NCBI GenBank assembly: GCA_963820955.1
Contig: CAWGCA010000001.1
Span: 1-64,000 of the forward strand
Source of the DNA: CAWGCA01 sp963820955
GTDB lineage: Bacteria; Pseudomonadota; Gammaproteobacteria; Chromatiales; Chromatiaceae
Direction: 5' to 3'
DNA: 64,000 bases
This document shows positions 52,245-60,414 of the stretch, piece after piece; the stretch's first letter is position 1, and every line of letters begins with the position of its first letter. The translations under genes and the position numbers were made by a program. The notes below the pieces were generated by a model. It ran no database searches. It was not told the DNA's origin and was given only the letters and a program-made list of their open reading frames with translations.

Positions 52245-52862
52245 TCACGGCTTGAGATCCCTGTTGCTCGCTTCGCGAAAGGCTTCGCGGAAGGCTTGGT
52301 AGTCAGCAACTACCGGGTATTGAGGGAATTCATCAATCACATTCTGAGGCGGTCTGAAAAGGATGCCACAGTCGGCTTCGGCCAACATGCTGGTGTCGTT
52401 GTAGGAGTCTCCAGCCGCGATGACGCGGTAGTTCAGGCTATGGAAAGCCTTTACCGATTGGCGTTTGGGATCTTTTTGTCGAAGATGGTAGGCACTGACC
52501 AAACCTTGTTGATTTACGCTCAGCCTGTGGCATAGCAGGGTAGGGTGCCCCAGTTGACGCATCAGTGGTGCTGCAAACTCATAGAAGGTGTCCGATAGAA
52601 TGACCACCTGAAATCGTTCCCGCAGCCAGTCGAGAAACTCCCTGGCGCCATCCAGGGGGCCCATGTCATCGATTACCTTTTGAATATCCGGCAGTCCCAG
52701 TTTGTGTTCCGCCAAAATACGCAGTCGCTGCTGCATCAATACGTCGTAATCGGGTATGTCGCGGGTAGTGGCCCTTAGCTCCGGGATGCTGGTTCTTTCC
52801 GCGAAGTTGATCCAGATTTCCGGAACTAACACCCCTTCCAGATCCAGGCAGGCGATCTCCAC
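52245..52862 (-). CDS. thrH: Phosphoserine phosphatase/homoserine phosphotransferase ThrH
   Basis: 205 residues from a GTG at 52862, preceded by AAGGAG at ideal spacing and matching the ThrH start (V-E-I-A-C-L-D-L-E-G-V-L-V-P). A longer ATG start at 52901 is less likely. It is a HAD-family enzyme: motif I D-L-E-G-V-L, motif II L-S-D-T, motif III/IV with Lys and G-D-S-Y-N-D. ThrH can move phosphate from phosphoserine to homoserine. Confidence 0.94.
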   Translation of the reverse strand: MEIACLDLEGVLVPEIWINFAERTSIPELRATTRDIPDYDVLMQQRLRILAEHKLGLPDIQKVIDDMGPLDGAREFLDWLRERFQVVILSDTFYEFAAPLMRQLGHPTLLCHRLSVNQQGLVSAYHLRQKDPKRQSVKAFHSLNYRVIAAGDSYNDTSMLAEADCGILFRPPQNVIDEFPQYPVVADYQAFREAFREASNRDLKP

Positions 52863-52939
52863 GTGTTTTCTCCTTAGCAACGAAATCGAATTGCAGCGCA
52901 TCGGCTATCCAACACAGAATGGGCCTACCTGGGCGCGTG

Positions 52940-52961
52940 AAAACCAGGAAGTGTATTCTGG
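52940..52961 (-). terminator. Weak terminator behind tRNA-Glu
   Basis: On the minus strand, CCAGAA and TTCCTGG form a short stem with one bulge, followed by TTTT. It lies 11 nt after the tRNA 3' end. Confidence 0.35.
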
Positions 52962-52972
52962 ATAGCGAGGAT

Positions 52973-53048
52973 TGGTACTCCCTAGGGGAGTCGAACCCCT
53001 GTTACCGGCGTGAGAGGCCAGCGTCCTGGACCACTAGACGAAGGGAGC
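52973..53048 (-). tRNA. tRNA-Glu (anticodon CTC)
   Basis: 76 nt with an encoded CCA. The anticodon loop C-T-C-T-C-A-C sits on a 5-bp stem; the T arm is CAGGGG-TTCGACT-CCCCT; the D arm starts T-C-G-T-C-T-A-G. The sequence resembles E. coli tRNA-Glu except for the anticodon CTC in place of TTC. The first acceptor pair appears as G-T. It reads GAG codons. Confidence 0.9.
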
Positions 53049-53068
53049 GTCTTGTACCGAGGAAGTGT

Positions 53069-53096
53069 ATTATACCCATGCCTGTTCCGGTCACAA
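53069..53096 (-). promoter_or_regulatory. Sigma-70 promoter of the tRNA-Glu gene
   Basis: On the minus strand, TTGTGA (53091-53096) and a perfect TATAAT (53069-53074) with a 16-bp spacer, ending 20 nt before the tRNA. Transcription would start near 53062. Confidence 0.7.
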
Positions 53097-53167
53097 GTCC
53101 GGTACAGAGATTTGTGTTGGCGCATCCCTTTCCCGTCGCCACACGGCATGTGGAGCGTTGAATCAGT

Positions 53168-54520
53168 TTGCTAAGACGAGTTTTCCAATTTGCCAAGACG
53201 TACTTTAAGGATAAGAAAATAGTAAGGCCCACCATCATCCCCCGGCCGGAGCACAACATCTCCCGGGCGTACATCAGTGAGAATGCGGTTAAGGTGCTTT
53301 ACCGCTTGAAGAACTCCGGTTATCAGGCGCACCTGGTAGGCGGCGGCGTGCGTGACCTTCTGTTGGGGCGTGAACCCAAAGATTTCGATATCGCCACCGA
53401 TGCCAGGCCGGAACAGGTAAAAAGTGTGTTCCGTAACTGCCGTCTGATCGGGCGCCGTTTTCGTCTGGCCCACGTGCATTTCGGACGCGAGATTATTGAG
53501 GTGGCCACCTTCCGTGGCATGCAGGAGATTTCGGATTCTGACGAACGGGAAACCGAGAACGGCATGCTGCTGCGCGACAATGTCTATGGCAATATCGAAG
53601 AGGATGCCCTGCGGCGGGATTTCACCATAAACGCCCTCTACTACAATATCGAAGACTTTTCGGTAATCGACTATGCAGGGGGCTTGTCAGACCTGCAGGC
53701 GGGTGTGCTGCGATTACTGGGGGATCCGGATACCCGCTATCGGGAAGATCCGGTGCGCATGATTCGGGCGGTGCGTTTCGCAGCCAAACTCGGGTTCAGG
53801 ATCGATCCCGTGTGCGAAACACCTCTGTTTGAGCTGGGTGAACTGTTGCAAGGGGTGCCTGCTGCCCGTCTGTTCGATGAGGTGCTTAAGCTGTTTCTTG
53901 GCGGCACGGCGCTCGATTGTTTCGAGAAACTTCGGCACTACGACCTGTTTGGCGAATTGTTTCCTGAAACAGAACTCAGCTTGGCCTACGAGGAGCATGA
54001 TTTCCCGGTCACCTTCGTTGCTCATGGAATGCGCAATACGGACATCCGGGTGGAACAAGGGAAGCCGGTAACCCCGGCCTTTCTTTTTGCCGTGCTGCTA
54101 TGGGAGCCAGTGCGGCGACGGGCTGACCTGCTTCGCTCCCAGGGCGAGGCACCTTTGCCGGCCATGCAGCAGGCGGGGGATGAGGTCATCTCCCGCCAGG
54201 TCAAACGCATAGCGATTCCCCGAAGATTCAGTATCGCCATGCGTGAGATCTGGAACCTGCAGCACCGCTTCGAGCATCGGACCGGTAAGCGTCCCTACCG
54301 ATTGTTGACCCATCCACGTTTCCGTGCTGCCTACGATTTTCTGCTGCTGCGGGCGGATGCGGGGGAAGTCGACCAAGAAATCGGCACCTGGTGGACGCGG
54401 ATTCAGGAGGTGGATGAGGAGGAGCGAAGCCGAATGCTGCAATCACCCGAAGGGGGTACAAAAGGACGCGGGCGCCGTCGCCGCCGCCGCAAAAAACCCG
54501 CATCATCCGGTGAAGAATGA
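53168..54520 (+). CDS. pcnB: Poly(A) polymerase I
   Basis: 450 residues from a TTG at 53168 (start uncertain; no ATG fits). Class II nucleotidyltransferase motif G-G-G-V-R-D-L-L-L-G-R-E-P-K-D-F-D-I-A-T near residues 57-77, and R-R-D-F-T-I-N-A-L-Y behind it, as in tRNA-nucleotidyl/poly(A) polymerases. The C-terminal tail is very basic (G-R-G-R-R-R-R-R-R-K-K), typical of PcnB. It adds A-tails that target RNA for decay. The 3' end overlaps folK, the conserved neighbour. Confidence 0.96.
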   Translation: MLRRVFQFAKTYFKDKKIVRPTIIPRPEHNISRAYISENAVKVLYRLKNSGYQAHLVGGGVRDLLLGREPKDFDIATDARPEQVKSVFRNCRLIGRRFRLAHVHFGREIIEVATFRGMQEISDSDERETENGMLLRDNVYGNIEEDALRRDFTINALYYNIEDFSVIDYAGGLSDLQAGVLRLLGDPDTRYREDPVRMIRAVRFAAKLGFRIDPVCETPLFELGELLQGVPAARLFDEVLKLFLGGTALDCFEKLRHYDLFGELFPETELSLAYEEHDFPVTFVAHGMRNTDIRVEQGKPVTPAFLFAVLLWEPVRRRADLLRSQGEAPLPAMQQAGDEVISRQVKRIAIPRRFSIAMREIWNLQHRFEHRTGKRPYRLLTHPRFRAAYDFLLLRADAGEVDQEIGTWWTRIQEVDEEERSRMLQSPEGGTKGRGRRRRRRKKPASSGEE

Positions 54521-55034
54521 GCGGCAAGTTTACAATCGCCCGAAGGGGGGAGTAACCGCCTACATTGGGTTGGGCAGCAATCTGGAAGATCCAGTGGCCC
54601 AGGTTAGGCGAGCCTTCGACGAACTGAATGAGATCCCCCGGAGCCGTTGCCTGAGTCGCTCCCGGCGCTATATCAGCCGGCCGATTGGCCCGGATGATCA
54701 GCCTGACTACATCAACGCCGCCGCCAGATTGCTGACCCATCTTGATGCCTGTTCTCTGCTGGAAATGCTGCAGCGTATCGAACAGATGCATCATCGCATC
54801 CGGGGTGAGCGCTGGGGTCCTCGCACCCTGGATCTCGATCTTTTGCTCTACGGGGATCAGGTGATCGAGACACCCGATCTGACGATACCGCACCCAAGCA
54901 TGCACCAGCGCCTCTTTGTTCTTCTGCCTCTGCGGGATATCACCCCGGATTTGATGATTCCCGGTCACGGGGAGTTGTCGGCATTGATCGATGCCTGTGC
55001 GGGGGACGGAGTCAGTCTTTATGAATCCTTTTGA
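54510..55034 (+). CDS. folK: 2-amino-4-hydroxy-6-hydroxymethyldihydropteridine diphosphokinase
   Basis: 174 residues from a GTG at 54510 that overlaps the pcnB end; the true start could be nearer the conserved part, because G-V-T-A-Y-I-G-L-G-S-N-L is the usual beginning and no site is clear. It transfers pyrophosphate from ATP to the pterin in folate synthesis. R-W-G-P-R-T-L-D-L-D-L-L-L-Y-G carries the two catalytic Asp. The order pcnB-folK-panB-panC is conserved in gammaproteobacteria. Confidence 0.95.
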   Translation: MKNERQVYNRPKGGVTAYIGLGSNLEDPVAQVRRAFDELNEIPRSRCLSRSRRYISRPIGPDDQPDYINAAARLLTHLDACSLLEMLQRIEQMHHRIRGERWGPRTLDLDLLLYGDQVIETPDLTIPHPSMHQRLFVLLPLRDITPDLMIPGHGELSALIDACAGDGVSLYESF

Positions 55035-55127
55035 ACCGCCTTGCGGGAAAGGCGATTAATCCGGATTTCGATCCGATGTCCGGGTTGCAGTACTATTGAA
55101 TGGAATGAAATTTTGGGTGCCAGAATC

Positions 55128-55925
55128 ATGTCGCAAGTAACTACCAGTACATTGATGCAGATGAAGCAGCAGGGTGAAAAGATCGCTGTGTTGACCAGTT
55201 ACGATGCCAGCTTTACAACGCTGCTGGAAACGGCGGGGGTGGAAGTCATCCTGGTCGGGGATTCTCTGGGTATGGTGATTCAGGGCCAGGAAAGTACGCT
55301 ACCGGTGGGGGTGGAGGATATGGTCTACCATACCCGCTGCGTTGCCCGTGGGCGGCGGGACGCGCTGTTGATCGCAGATATGCCGTTTATGAGCTACAGT
55401 TCCGCCGATCAGGCCCTGGGGACGGCGGGACACCTGATGAAAGAGGGTGGGGCACATATGGTCAAACTGGAGGGAGGCGCGACCCAGCTGACGACTGTTC
55501 AACAGTTAACGGCCAATGGCATACCCGTCTGTGCGCATCTCGGCCTTCTGCCCCAGTCGGTGCATCGGCTCGGCGGTTACCGGGTCCAGGGTCGGGATGA
55601 GGAGTCAGCCCGCATCATGCAGGAGGATGCCTTGGCGTTAGAGGCCGCGGGGGCACAGATGCTGGTCCTGGAGTGTGTGCCGAGCTCTTTGGCGGCCGAG
55701 ATCAGCCGTATATTGGCGATTCCGGTTATCGGTATCGGTGCCGGTTCCGGATGTGATGGTCAGGTGTTGGTGATTTACGACATGCTGGGGATTACTCCAG
55801 GGCCCTTGCCCCGGTTCGTCAGAAATTTCCTGCAGGAGACAGGTTCTGTGGCCGCCGCGATTGCCGCCTACGTCCGCGCGGTAAAAGAGGGTAGTTTCCC
55901 GGCTCCGGAGCACTGCTTCCAGTGA
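55128..55925 (+). CDS. panB: 3-methyl-2-oxobutanoate hydroxymethyltransferase
   Basis: 265 residues from the ATG at 55128. It adds a hydroxymethyl group from methylene-tetrahydrofolate to ketoisovalerate, the first step to pantothenate. Conserved: L-T-S-Y-D-A-S-F, G-D-S-L-G-M-V, K-L-E-G-G, H-L-G-L-L-P-Q-S-V and G-I-G-A-G-S-G-C-D-G-Q. Overlaps panC (GTGA). Confidence 0.97.
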   Translation: MSQVTTSTLMQMKQQGEKIAVLTSYDASFTTLLETAGVEVILVGDSLGMVIQGQESTLPVGVEDMVYHTRCVARGRRDALLIADMPFMSYSSADQALGTAGHLMKEGGAHMVKLEGGATQLTTVQQLTANGIPVCAHLGLLPQSVHRLGGYRVQGRDEESARIMQEDALALEAAGAQMLVLECVPSSLAAEISRILAIPVIGIGAGSGCDGQVLVIYDMLGITPGPLPRFVRNFLQETGSVAAAIAAYVRAVKEGSFPAPEHCFQ

Positions 55926-56773
55926 TTAGCGTCGATACCGTCGGGGACCTGCGCCGGCAGCTGGCGCGTTGGCGGGAGATGGGTGAACGCATCGCATTGG
56001 TGCCGACCATGGGTAATCTGCATCCGGGTCATCTCCGGCTGGTGGAGAGGGGCCGTGACCTGGCGGATCGGATGGTGGTCTCCATTTTCGTGAATCCCCT
56101 CCAATTTGGCGAGACAGAAGACCTGGACGCCTATCCCCGCACCATGACAGAGGATGAGACCAAGCTTGTCTCTGCCGGCGTCGATCTGCTGTTCGCCCCT
56201 GCCTTGTCAGAGGTCTATAGTCGCCCCAGAACCGAGCAAACCCTGGTGCAGGTGCCGGTTATCTCCGATATTCTTTGCGGTGCATCTCGTCCAGGGCATT
56301 TTACCGGGGTGGCAACGGTGGTCTGTAAACTTTTCAATATGGTGCAGCCCGACCTGGCCTTGTTCGGGGAGAAGGATTTCCAGCAACTGCTGGTGATTCG
56401 GCGCATGGCCGAGGATCTCTGCATGCCGATCGAGATTCGGTCGGTGCCGACAGTACGCGAAGAGGATGGCCTGGCCTTGAGTTCCCGCAATGGCTACCTG
56501 ACACCGGGGGAGCGTGAGCTGGCCCCCGCTATTTATCGGCAGCTGAATATAACGGCGACGGCGATCCAGTCAGGGGATACGGATTATCTCCGGCTAGAGG
56601 AGCAGGCGGTTAACGCCCTGGAGGAGGAGGGTTTGCGGCCCGAATATTTCCAGATCCGCCGAGCCCTCGATCTGGCGGAACCAACGGTGAATGATCGCCA
56701 GTTGGTTATTCTGGCGGCAGCTTTTCTGGGCAGGGCCAGATTGATCGACAATCTGAGTCTGACTCTCGATTAG
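55922..56773 (+). CDS. panC: Pantothenate synthetase (pantoate-beta-alanine ligase)
   Basis: 283 residues from a GTG overlapping the panB stop. It joins pantoate and beta-alanine with ATP. Nucleotide motif P-T-M-G-N-L-H-P-G-H-L near residue 29, F-G-E-K-D-F-Q-Q-L, and the late S-S-R-N-G-Y-L are all present. PanD, which makes its beta-alanine, is encoded 2 kb further on. Confidence 0.97.
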   Translation: MISVDTVGDLRRQLARWREMGERIALVPTMGNLHPGHLRLVERGRDLADRMVVSIFVNPLQFGETEDLDAYPRTMTEDETKLVSAGVDLLFAPALSEVYSRPRTEQTLVQVPVISDILCGASRPGHFTGVATVVCKLFNMVQPDLALFGEKDFQQLLVIRRMAEDLCMPIEIRSVPTVREEDGLALSSRNGYLTPGERELAPAIYRQLNITATAIQSGDTDYLRLEEQAVNALEEEGLRPEYFQIRRALDLAEPTVNDRQLVILAAAFLGRARLIDNLSLTLD

Positions 56774-56803
56774 GCTTGTCAGCCAGATCGCCTTATCTGT
56801 TTA

Positions 56804-56938
56804 GGGCTCCCCGAAAAAAATTAGAGGTGCCCGTATGGTGCAGGGACGCACCACTATCTTCGTGCGCGCAAGCGCATGAATATGAAGGTGGTCGGAAATC
56901 GCGCTTTTCGATCGCCGTGTCGGCGATTACAATCCCAC
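56804..56938 (+). repeat. Dispersed multi-hairpin repeat, copy C
   Basis: Between panC and the mechanosensitive channel gene, ending 33 bp before its ATG. Shows TTAGAGGTGC, a hairpin TGGTGC-AGGGAC-GCACCA, GTGCGCGCAAGCGCATGA, then TCGGAAATCGCGC and TTTTCGATCG. Same order as copy A. Confidence 0.75.
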
Positions 56939-56971
56939 TCCCCACGATCGATCAACTTCCCTAGTCTACCT

Positions 56972-58723
56972 ATGATCAGGACAAGCCTTGCACGTATCAT
57001 CGTTTCAGCGCTGATAGCGTTCTGCGTTCATGGTAGTGCCCAGGCGGAGGCAGTGGAGGCTCCGGCAACGGCTGTCAATGAGGCCGGGCAGATATCTGCC
57101 GGACTGAGCTCCCCCCGCGCCACCATGGGCACTTTCCTGCATGCCATGAACGATATTAAGCGGGGGGAACCGGATCGGATCGAGGATGCGCTTACCACCC
57201 TGGATCTCTCGGCCGTCAATACCCTGGTGCGCAGGGAGCGGGGGGCGGATCTGGCCTGGACGCTGCTCGAGATACTGGATCGCACCCGGGTGATAGAGCT
57301 AAAGCGCATACCGGACAGAAAGAGCGGGGCCCCTTTTCTGTTTGAAACCTATAAGAGCGGGGAAATACGGATCTCAAGGCAGGAGGATGGCCGCTGGCTG
57401 TTTGATCAGCGAACCCTGGAGAGACTTCCCGGAATTCTGGATGAACTGGCTGGCAAGGATCGGGTCAAGGGGACGGAACAGGACAAGTCCTATCTACCCT
57501 GGCACATTCGATTTCGTCAGACGCTGCCCGACAGTTTTAAAGAGGCCCCTTTTCTGCTGGAAAACTGGCGCTGGCTGGCGCTTTTTGCCATCGTGCTGGT
57601 TGGCGTGGTTGCCGACAAACTGCTTTCTATGCTGCTGAAGGGCATCGTCCGGCGCTGGCGCAGCCGCACCAGCCACCAGGAGTACCGGGAGATATCCGAT
57701 CAGATCCTCCGGCCGCTCGGTCTGATGGCCATGGCGGTTATCTGGTGGTTCGGCATCAACCTGCTGGGCCTGCCGGAGCACGCCATGCTGGTGCTGTTGG
57801 TGGCGGTCAAATTCCTGGCCAGTATAGCCGGCGTCTGGGCCGCTTATCGACTGGTGGACCTGATATCGGCCAGCCTGCTGCGTCGTGCCCAGATGACCGC
57901 CAGCAAACTGGATGATGCGCTGGTTCCGCTGATCCCGAGAACTCTCAAGATCTTCGTCACGGTTATCGGTTTCATCTTCATTGCCGATAATCTCAATGTC
58001 GATATCTCAAGCCTGCTGGCAGGTCTCGGTTTGGGCGGCCTGGCCTTCGCTCTGGCCGCCAAGGATATGGTCCAGAACCTGTTCGGCTCCATCACCGTGC
58101 TGATGGACCGAACATTTTCGGTGGGCGATTGGATTGTGGTTGCCGGAATCGAGGGTACGGTGGAGCGTATCGGTTTTCGCAGCACCCGCATCCGCACCTT
58201 TTACAATTCCGTGGTGACGATGCCAAACTCCAAATTCATTACCGCAGAGGTCGATAACATGGGAGAGCGCCGCTACCGCCGGCTCTCCTGCAAACTGTCG
58301 TTGACCTATGATACCCCGCCAGACCGCATCGAGGCCTTCTGCGCCGGGGTGAGGGAATTGGTGCGCCAGCATCCTTATATGAGAAAAGACTATTATCAAG
58401 TCTATCTCAACGAGTTCGCCGCATCTTCCCTCGAGGTCTTGCTGTATGTGTTCTGGGAAACGCCGGACTGGAACACAGAGTTACGGGAGCGCCACCGCCT
58501 GTTCCTGGATATTCTGCGTCTGGCCCGGCGACTGGATGTGGAGTTTGCCTTTCCCACTCAAACCCTATATATGAAGCCAGAAGGGGAGAAATTGACCTCT
58601 CCAGCGGAACTGTCGCAGGAGCAGGCGTTCGAACTGGGTAGAAACGAGGCCGTTTCTATCGTTGAGGCGACAATAGGGAAAGGTGTCCGGCCGCCGCCCG
58701 TCGTTTTTCCCCCGGCCTCCTGA
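56972..58723 (+). CDS. MscS-family mechanosensitive channel with periplasmic N-terminal domain
   Basis: 583 residues from the ATG at 56972, which begins a signal peptide (residues 1-26, ending S-A-Q-A). A soluble domain (30-185) precedes membrane helices at about 198-218, 245-263, 270-290 and 320-400. The pore helix reads G-L-G-L-G-G-L-A-F-A-L-A-A-K-D, the Gly/Ala pattern of MscS TM3, followed by the beta domain (F-S-V-G-D-W-I-V-V, then V-E-R-I-G-F-R-S-T-R-I-R). It releases solutes on osmotic downshock. It interrupts the pan genes. No clear ribosome binding site. Confidence 0.93.
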   Translation: MIRTSLARIIVSALIAFCVHGSAQAEAVEAPATAVNEAGQISAGLSSPRATMGTFLHAMNDIKRGEPDRIEDALTTLDLSAVNTLVRRERGADLAWTLLEILDRTRVIELKRIPDRKSGAPFLFETYKSGEIRISRQEDGRWLFDQRTLERLPGILDELAGKDRVKGTEQDKSYLPWHIRFRQTLPDSFKEAPFLLENWRWLALFAIVLVGVVADKLLSMLLKGIVRRWRSRTSHQEYREISDQILRPLGLMAMAVIWWFGINLLGLPEHAMLVLLVAVKFLASIAGVWAAYRLVDLISASLLRRAQMTASKLDDALVPLIPRTLKIFVTVIGFIFIADNLNVDISSLLAGLGLGGLAFALAAKDMVQNLFGSITVLMDRTFSVGDWIVVAGIEGTVERIGFRSTRIRTFYNSVVTMPNSKFITAEVDNMGERRYRRLSCKLSLTYDTPPDRIEAFCAGVRELVRQHPYMRKDYYQVYLNEFAASSLEVLLYVFWETPDWNTELRERHRLFLDILRLARRLDVEFAFPTQTLYMKPEGEKLTSPAELSQEQAFELGRNEAVSIVEATIGKGVRPPPVVFPPAS

Positions 58724-58804
58724 TCAATGTCCAAGTATGTCGTTGAAAACTACGAGCAATTGTAGATAATATGCGATCCACTAGTTTGGAGGAGTCTGCC
58801 ATCC

Positions 58805-59185
58805 ATGCAGCTGACCTTGCTGAAATGTAAATTGCACCGTGCCTGCGTGACCCATGCCGAGCTGGATTACGAAGGTTCCTGCGCCATTGACAGGGATCTT
58901 CTGGAACGGGCCGGCATTCTCCCTTACGAGCAGATCCAGATCTACAATCTCGCCAATGGAGAGCGTTTCACCACCTACGCCATCGAGGCGGAACGAGGAT
59001 CACGGGTGATTTCGATCAACGGTGCGGCCGCCCACAAGGCGGCGCCGGGAGACCGGGTCATCATCTGTGCCTATGCAGCCCTGGACGAAGCAGAAGTGAC
59101 GGTTTTCAAACCGTCCCTGGTCTACCTGGACGAACACAACCAGGTGGTCCGTACGGGGAACGAAATCGCTACCCAGGCCGCCTGA
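58805..59185 (+). CDS. panD: Aspartate 1-decarboxylase (pyruvoyl enzyme)
   Basis: 126 residues. The proenzyme cleaves itself at Gly24-Ser25 (Y-E-G-S-C-A-I-D) to make the pyruvoyl group, then converts aspartate to beta-alanine for PanC. Lys9, Tyr58 region (N-G-E-R-F-T-T-Y) and N-G-A-A-A-H are conserved. GGAGG is 15-20 nt upstream. The last 17 nt overlap the convergent acyltransferase gene. Confidence 0.97.
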   Translation: MQLTLLKCKLHRACVTHAELDYEGSCAIDRDLLERAGILPYEQIQIYNLANGERFTTYAIEAERGSRVISINGAAAHKAAPGDRVIICAYAALDEAEVTVFKPSLVYLDEHNQVVRTGNEIATQAA

Positions 59186-60110
59186 TCTTTGGCCAGCGGT
59201 TTTTTGCACACCACCACTGCCCGGGGCGTGCATGAATCCAGGACTCGTACAGGGCGTTGATTTTCCGCGTCATCTGCAGAGTTTGTGTCTGCCTGTCGCC
59301 GGTCGGATCGTCCGGTAGGATCGGTGGGTGGAAGGTGATCCGGAAGTGAGCCTGGTGTAGTCGCTCCACCTGAACTGGCACCAGTTCACAGTTGAATTTG
59401 AGGGCCAACCGGGCCGGGGTGACGGTGGTCAGCGCGTCCCGTCCGAAGAAGGGGAGGGGTTCGCCCGTGGGGATCTTTACGTCCGCCAGCAGGCCGATGG
59501 AGGTGCCTTTTTCCAGCAAACGGATGAGCGGGCGTACCCCGGCCTCCTTGGCAACAAAGTCGCAGCCCAACATCTCCCTCTTACGCTGCAGCAGAGAGAG
59601 GACCAGAGGATTGCTCTGTTCGCTGTGGATGACGCTCAGCGGTATTCCCCGGTCTACGATAAACCCGGCTGCGAGTTCCCAGTTGCCGATATGCGCGGTG
59701 ACGAAGATGGCCGGTGTATTCGGTTTCTGGAAGGCTTCGATATCCCCCTTTATCACCGTTTCGATGCGCTGGGGATGCCGGCTTTTCCGAATGACGCCGA
59801 GATGGGGGTATTCGGCCATCACCGCCCCGAAATTTCCCCATGTCTCACGGGCAAGGGCCTCGATCTGGTCTTCGTTTCTGTCCGGAAAGGCGTAGCGAAG
59901 ATTGCGTTTGATCTTCAGGGTGCGCGGCTGGCGTGGTCCCAGCCTTTCCATCAACCAACGGCCAGCAGCGCTGGCGCGATCCGGCGACAGGGCAGCGCTG
60001 ACAAGCCAGACGGTCGATAGACCAAGCGCCTGGGCTAACCAGACGGACTTTTGCCCCAGCGGGGCCTGGCGTAAGGCTTGCCATGCAGGGGAATCAACGA
60101 ACAGCGGCAT
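59169..60110 (-). CDS. Lipid A lauroyl/myristoyl acyltransferase (LpxL/HtrB family)
   Basis: 313 residues from the ATG at 60110 (M-P-L-F-V-D-S-P-A-W); the 22 residues before it in an alternative start are atypical. One N-terminal membrane helix, then the acyltransferase core with H-I-G-N-W-E (His plus Glu spaced as H-x4-E), and E-Q-S-N-P-L. These enzymes add secondary acyl chains to lipid A in the inner membrane. Presence shows the organism makes lipid A, although lpxD, lpxA and lpxB are not in their usual place. Confidence 0.88.
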   Translation of the reverse strand: MPLFVDSPAWQALRQAPLGQKSVWLAQALGLSTVWLVSAALSPDRASAAGRWLMERLGPRQPRTLKIKRNLRYAFPDRNEDQIEALARETWGNFGAVMAEYPHLGVIRKSRHPQRIETVIKGDIEAFQKPNTPAIFVTAHIGNWELAAGFIVDRGIPLSVIHSEQSNPLVLSLLQRKREMLGCDFVAKEAGVRPLIRLLEKGTSIGLLADVKIPTGEPLPFFGRDALTTVTPARLALKFNCELVPVQVERLHQAHFRITFHPPILPDDPTGDRQTQTLQMTRKINALYESWIHARPGQWWCAKNRWPKIRRPG

Positions 60111-60298
60111 GAGACAGACGTCTGCAGTAGTTGTGAAGGCACAGGATAGGGTACATCGAACTGTTTTTCCATACACTCGGCAGGTCGCACAGGCTGGGGG
60201 TATCCTCCATCGTGCTTCCGCGGATCAGGTCGTTCCACAGATATCCATGGGTCAATGAGCATACGGGTACCGCGATAAACCCGTTCCATGGTTCTTTG

Positions 60299-60414
60299 CG
60301 ATACGACAATCGAAAAGCGCGATTTCGGATCACCTTCATTTTCTACGCTTATGTGCACAAAAATCGTGCTGCCTCAACCCATTACACGGGTGCCTCGAAT
60401 TTTTCGACGTGCCA
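60299..60414 (-). repeat. Dispersed multi-hairpin repeat, copy D (inverted)
   Basis: Read on the minus strand it begins directly at the glgA stop with TGGCACGTCGAAAAATTCGAGG, continues with a diverged hairpin region, ATAAGCGTAGAAAATGAAGG, then GATCCGAAATCGCGCTTTTC and GTCGTATCG. It occupies most of the 304-bp gap between glgA and the acyltransferase gene; the remainder holds nothing I recognise. Confidence 0.7.

Noticed and set aside
60111..60339. Small protein gene between glgA and the acyltransferase
   Set aside because: The frames overlap the inverted repeat copy and have no ribosome binding site.
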